Shown piece by piece: positions 1-5,358 of a DNA stretch of 5,358 nucleotides. Where the stretch lies: NCBI GenBank assembly GCA_002418865.1, contig DIEY01000036.1:1-5358 (forward strand). The letters run 5' to 3'. The first letter of the stretch is position 1. Each line of letters begins with the position of its first letter. A program made the translations under genes and the position numbers. The notes below the pieces were generated by a model. The model had not been told where the DNA came from, did not search any database, and saw only the letters and a program-made list of their open reading frames with translations. The stretch is from Bacteroidales bacterium UBA5762. Lineage in GTDB: Bacteria; Bacteroidota; Bacteroidia; Bacteroidales; TTA-H9.

Positions 1-2
1 CG

Positions 3-74
3 AGTAGGGGGGATTGGTTATTCGTATTTGAATTAATTAAAAAGTGGGAACGATTGGGGAACGAATACTTGTAA
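3..74 (+). CDS. C-terminal tail of an upstream gene (partial, unidentified)
   Basis: One forward frame is open from the left edge of the window and stops with TAA at 72-74. It gives about 23 residues, ending in FELIKKWERLGNEYL. The composition is typical of a helical, charged C-terminus (mixed Lys, Glu, Trp and Leu), and the other forward frames give shorter or less protein-like readings. The gene runs off the window, so its family cannot be named. It lies on the same strand as the vsr cassette but is separated from it by about 330 bp holding a promoter-like region, so it is probably a separate transcription unit. A chance open frame of this length is entirely possible; the call rests on amino-acid composition only. 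Confidence 0.4.
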   Translation, partial: SRGDWLFVFELIKKWERLGNEYL

Positions 75-115
75 GTAATATTTGAACCATAAATTACAAA
101 AGACACACTCCAGCC

Positions 116-138
116 CCGGGGTTGAGATTAAACCCTGG
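116..138. repeat. Inverted repeat (8-bp stem, 7-nt loop) in GC-rich intergenic segment
   Basis: CCGGGGTT (116-123) can pair with AACCCTGG (131-138), with one G-U pair, around the loop GAGATTA. The CCCTG arm has alternative partners downstream: CAGGG at 145-149 and CCAGGG at 172-177. The segment 101-180 is clearly richer in G+C than the surrounding DNA. No T-run follows on the plus strand and only a short distant one on the minus strand, so this is not a convincing intrinsic terminator. It could be the end of the upstream transcript, a structured leader, or a remnant of older coding DNA. Confidence 0.35.
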
Positions 139-263
139 TGAAAGCAGGGAATTCGTTTTGAGGACTTGAATCCAGGGAACAAAAAGAAACAAGTCGAATA
201 ATCAGCTGAGAACACGTAATCATTGAACAATTAGCATTATGAGATCTTGTCACCCTTACATTA

Positions 264-337
264 TAGAACAATATTTCTATGTTTGTCAAGGGTTTTGAGA
301 AAATTTAAGAATTCTAATAAACAGAGGAATATTTCTA
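264..337. promoter_or_regulatory. Pair of 14-bp imperfect palindromes, candidate operator sites
   Basis: AGAACAATATTTCT (265-278) and AGAGGAATATTTCT (323-336) match at 12 of 14 positions and lie in the same orientation, 58 bp apart. Both are near-palindromic. The first extends to ATAGAA...TTCTAT (263-280). The second is AGGAATATTTCT (325-336) with a single mismatched pair. The downstream copy ends just before the putative -35 region of the vsr promoter, a typical place for an activator or repressor to bind. No obvious helix-turn-helix regulator is encoded in the window, so the binding protein is unknown. AT-rich DNA produces such repeats by chance fairly often, which limits confidence. Confidence 0.4.
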
Positions 338-340
338 GAG

Positions 341-369
341 CAAACAATAAATACATTTAAATATATAAT
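341..369 (+). promoter_or_regulatory. Putative sigma-70-type promoter for the four-gene operon
   Basis: TATAAT at 364-369 is a perfect -10 hexamer. Seventeen bases upstream, CAAACA (341-346) is a weak -35 (3 of 6). The start of transcription would fall near 376, leaving a leader of about 25 nt before the ATG at 402. The weak -35 would fit a promoter that depends on an activator bound to the palindromes immediately upstream. Other TTGTCA hexamers at 247-252 and 283-288 have poorer -10 partners. Flanking DNA is AT-rich, so the hexamer could be fortuitous. Confidence 0.4.
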
Positions 370-401
370 TGACCATAGTCAAAAAGAAATAATGGTGGAT
401 A

Positions 402-869
402 ATGCCGGGAGAAAAGCTTACTCCTGAACAGCGAAGTTGGAACATGAGCCGGATTGGTTCAAAAAATACAGGACCGGAAATAAAAATCCGCTCCATTCTT
501 CATAAAAACGGTTATCGATTCAGGTTAAATGGAAAAGTGGGGCGGAAGCTTTATTCAAAAGGATATCTGCCTGGAAAACCCGATCTGGTTTTGGCTAAGT
601 ACAAAACAGTAATTTTTATTAACGGGTGTTTTTGGCACCAACATGAATGTTGTAAAAAAGGAACAATTCCTAAAACACGAACAGAGTGGTGGCGAAAAAA
701 ACTACAAGAGAATATTACAAGAGATATAAATAATAAAAGACTACTCGAAAACTTAGGCTGGAAAGTTCTGATTGTTTGGGAATGCGAAGTACGAAACCAA
801 GTGTTCCTTGATGAATTAAATGAGATAAAACATGAGAAGGATTGTCATGGATATAAAACCGATGAGTAA
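402..869 (+). CDS. vsr: Very short patch repair (Vsr) DNA mismatch endonuclease
   Basis: This 155-residue protein has the usual length and motif order of Vsr endonucleases, which nick 5' of the T in T:G mismatches left by deamination of 5-methylcytosine. Compared with E. coli Vsr as I recall it, the catalytic Asp51 is D61 in LPGKPDLV, Glu25 is E26 and the general base His69 is H79. The zinc ligands appear to be C76, H81, C83 and C128, and the aromatic wedge is F77, W78, W96 and W97. The core GCFWHQHEC and the strand VLIVWEC are clear. Two active-site neighbours differ: Thr63 and His64 become I73 and N74. A short insertion of about eight residues precedes LPGKPD. The start follows only a weak ribosome site (GGTGG at 394-398), but the N-terminus TPEQRSWNMSRIGSKNT is the canonical Vsr opening. 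It is first in the operon and overlaps the next gene by 23 bp. Its methyltransferase partner lies 3.3 kb downstream, last in the operon. Confidence 0.95.
   Translation: MPGEKLTPEQRSWNMSRIGSKNTGPEIKIRSILHKNGYRFRLNGKVGRKLYSKGYLPGKPDLVLAKYKTVIFINGCFWHQHECCKKGTIPKTRTEWWRKKLQENITRDINNKRLLENLGWKVLIVWECEVRNQVFLDELNEIKHEKDCHGYKTDE
835..841 (+). promoter_or_regulatory. Ribosome binding site deciding the start of the GHKL/kinase gene
   Basis: AGAAGGA lies inside the end of vsr, five bases before the ATG at 847. Two other in-frame ATGs exist, at 832 and 862. Neither has a comparable purine-rich site at a suitable distance, so 847 is the preferred start. If 832 is used instead, the product is five residues longer. 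Confidence 0.6.
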
Positions 870-3030
870 AGAGACGATTCAATTCAAATTTCACCCGAGG
901 TTATTTGCTGCGTTAGGCACTGAATTAGTCACGAATGATTTAGTAGCAATACTTGAACTCGTAAAAAATTCTTATGACGCCTATGCAAATGAAGTTGTCG
1001 TCAGGATATATCAAGAAACTATAGGACAAAAAGAGAATCAAATAATTGAAATATTTGATGATGGACAGGGGATGACTCGAGATGTAATTGAAAATGTATG
1101 GTGTGTTGTAGCCACACCATACAAATTAGAAAACCCAATTCAAATGTATCAAGGAAATAGTAGAAGAGTAAGCGGTGATAAAGGACTCGGCAGATTAAGC
1201 GCGTCTAGATTGGGTTCACAATTTTCTTTAATGACAAAAACAATTAATAATGAGAGTTGGATAGTAGAAGTTGATTGGGATAAATTGGCGAATGGCGCAA
1301 AGGATGATTCATCTGAAATTGAAATCTACCAGTCTACAAATGAGATTTTCCCAAAAGGGCATGGCACGTTAATTCGGATTACATCTCTTCGGGATGATTG
1401 GGATGATGAAAAGATAGGGGATTTAAAAGATCAATTGGCTCGCCTAATTTCTCCATTTTCGAAAATGGATGATTTTACTATCCGTCTCTCCAATTCGGCA
1501 AATGATGAGGGACACTCCATAGAAGTAAAACCACATCTGTTTTTATCAAAACCACCCTACATGATTAAAGGAAACATATCGGAAGATGGAAAAATGGATG
1601 CAGTTTTTACATCTAATTCTGAATCTACTCCTAAAAACCGGATAATCAAAGAGCTTGTTTGGGAACAAGTAGATGAAAAAACGCAATTACCGTTATTCGA
1701 TGACGGCCAATCACAACTAAATAATCCTACTTGTGGACCTTTTAGTTTCGAAATTAGGGTCTGGGATTTGGATGTAGATTCTATCCTTGAATTATCCAAT
1801 AGATTCAATTTGGATAAGAAAACAATTAGAAATGACATAAGAAATTATCGAGGTATATCACTGTACCGTGATCGAATTCTAGTATTACCCAAATCTGATA
1901 CCGCACGGGATTGGCTTGGTATAGATTTGAGAAGAGTGAGCAAAGTTGGAACTCGATTAAGTACTAGTCAAATTGTTGGATATATCTCAATTACGGCTGA
2001 AAAAAATAAGAAAATCAAAGAAACAAGTGATCGCGAACGACTTGAGGAGAATAAGGCTTTTAAGGATTTTAAGAAACTCATTTCAAAAATTCTATCAATA
2101 CTTGAATACGAACGGGACAAAGTTCGCAAAAATGCTTCTCATAAAGAGCCACCCTTAAAAGATCTTTTTACGCAACTTTCTACTGCCCCACTCATGGAAA
2201 GCATTTATTCTGCAATTAAGAAAGGTGCTAAAACACCAGATATTATTAATCTTGTTGAAGATTATGGAAATCAAGTCGAAAAGACTGTTGAAATTATCGA
2301 AAATCGTCTTTTCTATTATAGTCGTTTAGCAAGCTTGGGTATTTTAGCTGCAATATTAGTACACGAAGTGAGAAATCAGACATTAATTATTGATAGATTT
2401 TTACGCCGTATCAAGAAAACCCTCAACAAACCTGAAATTGATGACAAAGACAGCATCGAAGGTGAATTGCGGTTAGCAGAAAAAGGATTAACATCTCTAG
2501 ATAGTTTGGCAAACAGATTTGCACCGTTAGCTAGACGGAGCCTGAGTAATCGTAATAAATCTTCAATAATTGAAGAAATTATCGATGATTGCGTCCAAAT
2601 GAGGATTCAGGAGATAGAACAGAAAAGTATCAAAATTTCTATCCCCCTATCAAAAACAGAAGTATTAGTTGATCCTGGTGAACTTACGGCAATTTTTATT
2701 AATTTGATTGACAACTCAATTTATTGGTTGGGATTTATTAAGAACACAGAACGATTGTTGGAATTTACACTAACTATTAACAAAGTCATAAGGAAAGTAA
2801 ACATCCAAGTTAATGATAACGGACCAGGGATTATTCCTGGAGATGAGGAACGGATTTTTTGGCCAGGAGTAACAAGGAAAGAAGATGGATTTGGGATGGG
2901 ATTGACAGTGGCTTCCGAAATCATTTCTCAATACGGTGGAAAAATGAGTCTTGTTGTTCCCGGTTATAGAAATGGAGCTAGTTTTCAGTTTGATTTACCA
3001 TTATCTGATAAAGGGGGAAAGCATGAATAA
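847..3030 (+). CDS. Double-GHKL protein: MORC/MutL-like ATPase fused to a histidine kinase
   Basis: The product has 727 residues from ATG 847 (732 from ATG 832). Residues about 15-125 form a first GHKL nucleotide-binding fold of the MutL/MORC/Hsp90 kind: N-box ELVKNSYDA (E37, N41), Mg/adenine motif FDDGQGM (71-76) and the lid GDKGLGRLSASRLG (110-123). Residues about 300-390 look like the S5-type transducer that follows this fold, with YRDRILVLP, DWLGIDLRRVS and QIVGYISIT. A charged, probably coiled-coil helical linker spans about 390-490. A histidine-kinase core follows: an H-box helix with HEVRNQ (phospho-acceptor candidate H506), a second N-box NLIDNSIYW (N619, N623), G1 NDNGPGI (D657) and G2 GFGMGLTVA (681-689). 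No transmembrane segment or signal peptide is evident, so it should be cytoplasmic. The usual Pro after the H-box (HExxNP) is Gln here. The next gene, a receiver protein overlapping by 8 bp, is the obvious phosphotransfer partner. Kinase activity and the sensed signal are inferred. Confidence 0.88.
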   Translation: MDIKPMSKETIQFKFHPRLFAALGTELVTNDLVAILELVKNSYDAYANEVVVRIYQETIGQKENQIIEIFDDGQGMTRDVIENVWCVVATPYKLENPIQMYQGNSRRVSGDKGLGRLSASRLGSQFSLMTKTINNESWIVEVDWDKLANGAKDDSSEIEIYQSTNEIFPKGHGTLIRITSLRDDWDDEKIGDLKDQLARLISPFSKMDDFTIRLSNSANDEGHSIEVKPHLFLSKPPYMIKGNISEDGKMDAVFTSNSESTPKNRIIKELVWEQVDEKTQLPLFDDGQSQLNNPTCGPFSFEIRVWDLDVDSILELSNRFNLDKKTIRNDIRNYRGISLYRDRILVLPKSDTARDWLGIDLRRVSKVGTRLSTSQIVGYISITAEKNKKIKETSDRERLEENKAFKDFKKLISKILSILEYERDKVRKNASHKEPPLKDLFTQLSTAPLMESIYSAIKKGAKTPDIINLVEDYGNQVEKTVEIIENRLFYYSRLASLGILAAILVHEVRNQTLIIDRFLRRIKKTLNKPEIDDKDSIEGELRLAEKGLTSLDSLANRFAPLARRSLSNRNKSSIIEEIIDDCVQMRIQEIEQKSIKISIPLSKTEVLVDPGELTAIFINLIDNSIYWLGFIKNTERLLEFTLTINKVIRKVNIQVNDNGPGIIPGDEERIFWPGVTRKEDGFGMGLTVASEIISQYGGKMSLVVPGYRNGASFQFDLPLSDKGGKHE
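3011..3017 (+). promoter_or_regulatory. Ribosome binding site setting the response-regulator start
   Basis: AAGGGGG lies five bases upstream of the ATG at 3023, inside the last codons of the kinase gene. It supports 3023 over the in-frame ATG at 2951. The latter would add 24 residues that are only a shadow of the kinase C-terminus, and the receiver domain begins right after 3023. Confidence 0.75.
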
Positions 3031-4138
3031 AGACCTATTGAGAATCGCATTAGTTGAAGACGAGGCTGATGCAGCTGAAGCAATTTCTCGAGAAGTGACG
3101 CAAAAGTATGGTGATAATGTCGAGATTATTACCTATAATGTCTTTTCTGATGCAATTGATTCAATATCTCAGAATGAACATTTTGATGCAATAGTATTAG
3201 ATCTATTTGAGAATGGTGAACTTCGGGGAGACGAGATTTTTTCACTCGTATGGAAAAATGAATTAGTTCCCATCATTATTCATACAGCAAGAGATTGGGG
3301 CACTCTGGATAAATCTAATATAGAGCACCCATTTGTTTTTTGTATTTCCAAGGGGAAAGGAAGTGATTTGAAAATAGTTGACGCAATTGAAAAAATCAAA
3401 CCCTTCATTATTGCGTTACATATGGTGCATGAAGAAATCTTGCAAACAGAGCAAATGGTAATTAAAGATACAGCCTTTCGAATTAAGAAATTAGTCACTT
3501 CAGAAACCGCGATAAATGACATTCTCGTAAGAGTCATACGTAGGCGGTTGGCAGCACAATTTGATTACAGTCTTATACATTCTAGTGAGCCACTAAAAGC
3601 TTGGGAGCAATACATATATCCTCCTCTAAACCAAGATTTATTTTTGGGAGATATATTAATGGCTTCTGGTGAAGATCCAATGAACCCTGAGTCTTATCGA
3701 ATTATCCTTACTGCTTCATGTGATATGCAGGTTTTTTCAGGCATAAGGAAAACTGACAAAGTTTTAGTTAGTAAGTGTGTTTCTTTCAGTGAATTTACTA
3801 AAGTCATTACAGATAGATATAAATTCGATAAAGAAAAACTTAAAGCCAATTTGCATCAATTATTGCGCGAAACACAAATAAATGGCATCATTCCTTTGCC
3901 AAACTTCGATGGGATAATACCCCAAATGGCGTCAAATCTTAAGAAATTGGATTTATTAAATTTTGAGGATATTAGTGTAACAAGTGATGCGAAAAAAACT
4001 TATGAACGAATAATCTCAATCGATAGCCCTTTCAGGGAAAATATTTCTTGGGCATTCTTGTCTATTTATGGAAGACCTGGTTTACCGGAAAGGGATGTGG
4101 TTGCATGGTCAAAAGAAGTACTTTCGGTTGGGAAATAA
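3023..4138 (+). CDS. Response regulator: receiver domain plus unknown C-terminal domain
   Basis: The product has 371 residues. Residues about 5-128 are a CheY-like receiver with all functional positions present: acidic pair E12/D13 in RIALVEDE, phospho-acceptor D60 in AIVLDLFENG, T88 in IIIHTA and K110 in CISKGKG. It is therefore expected to accept phosphate, most likely from H506 of the overlapping upstream kinase. Residues about 130-190 are helical. The remaining part, to 371, has no helix-turn-helix, GGDEF, HD-GYP or other output domain that I recognise. Notable islands are WEQYIYPPL (194-202), LFLGDILM (206-213), ILTASCDMQ (229-236, with C233), SKCVSF (C252) and SIYGRPGLPERDVVAW near the C-terminus. 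The output may be protein-protein or nucleic-acid binding, but nothing here proves either. Its stop is one base from the methyltransferase start, suggesting translational coupling. Confidence 0.88.
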   Translation: MNKDLLRIALVEDEADAAEAISREVTQKYGDNVEIITYNVFSDAIDSISQNEHFDAIVLDLFENGELRGDEIFSLVWKNELVPIIIHTARDWGTLDKSNIEHPFVFCISKGKGSDLKIVDAIEKIKPFIIALHMVHEEILQTEQMVIKDTAFRIKKLVTSETAINDILVRVIRRRLAAQFDYSLIHSSEPLKAWEQYIYPPLNQDLFLGDILMASGEDPMNPESYRIILTASCDMQVFSGIRKTDKVLVSKCVSFSEFTKVITDRYKFDKEKLKANLHQLLRETQINGIIPLPNFDGIIPQMASNLKKLDLLNFEDISVTSDAKKTYERIISIDSPFRENISWAFLSIYGRPGLPERDVVAWSKEVLSVGK

Positions 4139-4139
4139 T

Positions 4140-5183
4140 ATGAGTTTGTATGCAATCGATTTTTTCTGCGGTGCTGGAGGACTAACTAGAGGTCTTCTTG
4201 ATGCAGGAATAAATGTAATTGCTGGCCTTGACAACAGTATATTATGTAAGGAAACATACGAAGCTAATAATTCGCCTTCGAGATTCATTCAATGTGATAT
4301 AAGGGACTTTCCAAACGATCTCCTTAGTAATCTTCTGGATGATGTCAGGAACGACGACCTATTATTTGCAGCTTGCGCACCTTGTCAACCATTTGCTAGA
4401 TTAAACAAAACAGGTAGAAATGAAGATGCAAAGCTGTTAAGTAGTTTTGCATATTATATTGAACAATTCATGCCAAATTACGTTTTTATCGAGAATGTTG
4501 ACGGATTAAAAAAAGTCAAGGGGAATAGTACTTATAAAAGGTTTCTTTCAAAACTTAATAGACTTGGTTATACGTTTATAGAATTGGTTGTAAATGCAAA
4601 AGATTATGGGGTTCCTCAGTCTCGCCGAAGGTTAATAATTCTTGCATCGCGAGGAAAGGAGCCAATACCTCCGATTAAGACACATGGCAAAGGATTGATA
4701 CCGTATGTTACAGTAAAAGATGTAATTAGCGCATATCCAAAAATTAATGCAGGTGACGAGAACGGAACAATACCAAATCACAAAGCATTAAGATTAGAGG
4801 CCTTGAACCTTCGTAGAATTAAAGCAACACCCCATGACGGTGGTGGCTGGAGAGATTGGCCTAAAGAAATTTGGTTAAATTGCCATAAAAAGGATCAAAC
4901 AGGTCATACAGATGTCTACGGACGGATGAATTGGGATCAACCGTCACCAACACTTACGTGTAAATGTTGTAGTATTTCAAATGGTAGATATGGACACCCT
5001 GAACAAGATCGAGCGATATCATTTCGTGAAGCTGCAAAGTTGCAGAGTTTTCCAGATCATTATATATTTTATGCTTCTAGTAATAAAGAACTTGGTAAAC
5101 AAATAGGGAATGCCGTTCCGGTACAATTAGCTAAAGCCATAGGTGAAGCTTTCAATTCTATATACCATCAGGAAGTTAATTAA
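4140..5183 (+). CDS. DNA (cytosine-5-)-methyltransferase
   Basis: The product has 347 residues, a normal length for a compact m5C methyltransferase, which transfers a methyl group from S-adenosylmethionine to C5 of cytosine in a specific DNA sequence. The motifs run in order: motif I DFFCGAGG (7-14, cofactor binding), motif IV APCQPFA with catalytic C82, motif VI ENV (118-120), and motif VIII QSRRR (160-164). A target-recognition region follows at about 170-270, then motif IX RAISFREAAKLQSFPD (291-306) and motif X GNAVPVQLAKAIG (323-335). The block PSPTLTCKCCSISNGRYGHPEQ before motif IX is typical of one subgroup, except that a Cys pair (C276, C277) replaces the usual residues. An in-frame ATG at 4068 would add 24 residues that overlap the regulator gene. 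ATG 4140 is preferred because motif I begins seven residues later and GGGA at 4130-4133 is well placed. Sequence specificity cannot be read from the sequence; the vsr partner suggests that its m5C sites are deamination-prone targets. Confidence 0.95.
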   Translation: MSLYAIDFFCGAGGLTRGLLDAGINVIAGLDNSILCKETYEANNSPSRFIQCDIRDFPNDLLSNLLDDVRNDDLLFAACAPCQPFARLNKTGRNEDAKLLSSFAYYIEQFMPNYVFIENVDGLKKVKGNSTYKRFLSKLNRLGYTFIELVVNAKDYGVPQSRRRLIILASRGKEPIPPIKTHGKGLIPYVTVKDVISAYPKINAGDENGTIPNHKALRLEALNLRRIKATPHDGGGWRDWPKEIWLNCHKKDQTGHTDVYGRMNWDQPSPTLTCKCCSISNGRYGHPEQDRAISFREAAKLQSFPDHYIFYASSNKELGKQIGNAVPVQLAKAIGEAFNSIYHQEVN

Positions 5184-5358
5184 TGAGATTAAAAACCCAG
5201 ATCTGGTTATGCCTACTTCGCCCTCTATCGATTTCTATCTTCTAAATAATTAGTTTGAGAGGCTATTTAAGGGAAAAAGAATTGATTTGCCCAGGTCATT
5301 TGTGTACTAAAATTATAAAAGATAAAAAGAATGAACGTAACTACTCAGGCAGGTGAGA
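5184..5358. other. Downstream region without an intact gene; possible decayed ORF
   Basis: No complete gene is visible. An ATG overlaps the methyltransferase stop (TAATGA, 5181-5186) and opens only 20 codons before TAA at 5243-5245. In another frame the sequence reads NPDLVMPTSPSIDFYLLNN up to TAG at 5251-5253, and the same frame then continues as FERLFKGKRIDLPRSFVY to TAA at 5308-5310. Both stretches look like real protein, which hints at a degenerated fifth gene. CCAGATCTGG (5197-5206) is a perfect 10-bp palindrome with no loop or T-run, so it is not an intrinsic terminator. No clear terminator is found. The last 22 bases start with GTAA and may be a mobile-element end. Confidence 0.3.

Noticed and set aside
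1..12. Left window edge as the partner end of the possible insertion sequence at the right edge
   Set aside because: CGAGTAG resembles the reverse complement of the right-edge sequence over only six bases; within chance.
134..176. CCWGG sites as evidence for Dcm-like specificity
   Set aside because: Such pentamers occur several times across the window at roughly chance level; methyltransferase specificity cannot be inferred from them.
33..230. Minus-strand ORF of 65 codons in the left intergenic region
   Set aside because: It overlaps the more protein-like plus-strand tail at 3-74, is rich in Phe and Cys without any motif, and has no convincing ribosome site. It is probably a chance open frame.
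1391..1408. Tandem 9-base repeat GGGATGATT/GGGATGATG
   Set aside because: Two near-identical copies inside coding sequence, giving DDWDDE; too short to call a repeat element.
1557..1838. Minus-strand ORF of 93 codons inside the kinase gene
   Set aside because: It is antisense to a conserved-looking coding region, with low-complexity Ser/Leu-rich content; a shadow frame.
1973..2158. Plus-strand ORF of 61 codons in another frame of the kinase gene
   Set aside because: It lies wholly within the helical linker region, and its Lys/Arg-rich content comes from the A-rich codons of the real frame.
2824..2840. CCAGG...CCTGG inverted repeat in the kinase gene
   Set aside because: It falls on the G1 box codons (GPGIIPG), which generate GG/CC repeats, and is not in a regulatory position.
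3280..3537. Minus-strand ORF of 85 codons antisense to the response regulator
   Set aside because: It is opposite receiver-domain codons with intact motifs and has no supporting signals of its own.
5282..5310. TTGATT and TACTAA as a promoter for a gene beyond the window
   Set aside because: The -10 matches only 3 of 6 and the surrounding DNA is AT-rich; not strong enough to annotate.

Overview
The window is AT-rich bacterial DNA. It has Shine-Dalgarno-type ribosome sites, tightly packed co-directional genes and no introns. I cannot name the phylum from sequence alone. Nearly all of it is one plus-strand cassette of four genes, flanked by about 330 bp of regulatory-looking DNA on the left and 175 bp of apparently decayed DNA on the right.

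Layout: (1) 3-74, probable last codons of an upstream gene. (2) 75-401, intergenic, with a GC-rich segment that can form hairpins, two copies of a 14-bp imperfect palindrome, and a good -10 box before the first gene. (3) 402-869, a Vsr-type DNA mismatch endonuclease. (4) 847-3030, a large ATP-binding protein carrying two separate GHKL ATPase modules: a MutL/MORC/Hsp90-like one at the N-terminus and a histidine-kinase core with an H-box at the C-terminus. (5) 3023-4138, a receiver-domain response regulator with an uncharacterised C-terminal domain of about 235 residues. (6) 4140-5183, a C5-cytosine DNA methyltransferase. (7) 5184-5358, no intact gene; one frame looks like coding sequence interrupted by stops, and the edge has a GTAA-starting sequence that might be an insertion-sequence end.

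The four genes are joined by a 23-bp overlap, an 8-bp overlap and a 1-bp gap, so they are almost certainly co-transcribed and translationally coupled. Vsr plus cytosine methyltransferase is the hallmark of a modification or restriction-modification locus: Vsr repairs the T:G mismatches that arise when 5-methylcytosine deaminates. What is unusual is the kinase and regulator pair between them. MORC/MutL-like GHKL proteins are known neighbours of Vsr and cytosine methylases in restriction-modification islands (Iyer, Abhiman and Aravind 2008). Here such an ATPase is fused to a full histidine kinase and followed by a receiver protein that keeps every phosphorylation residue. The simplest reading is a DNA modification or defence system controlled by a His-Asp phosphorelay, in which the N-terminal ATPase senses a DNA or protein state. 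No dedicated restriction endonuclease is visible, so it may lie outside the window, have been lost, or be replaced by the Vsr-like nuclease.
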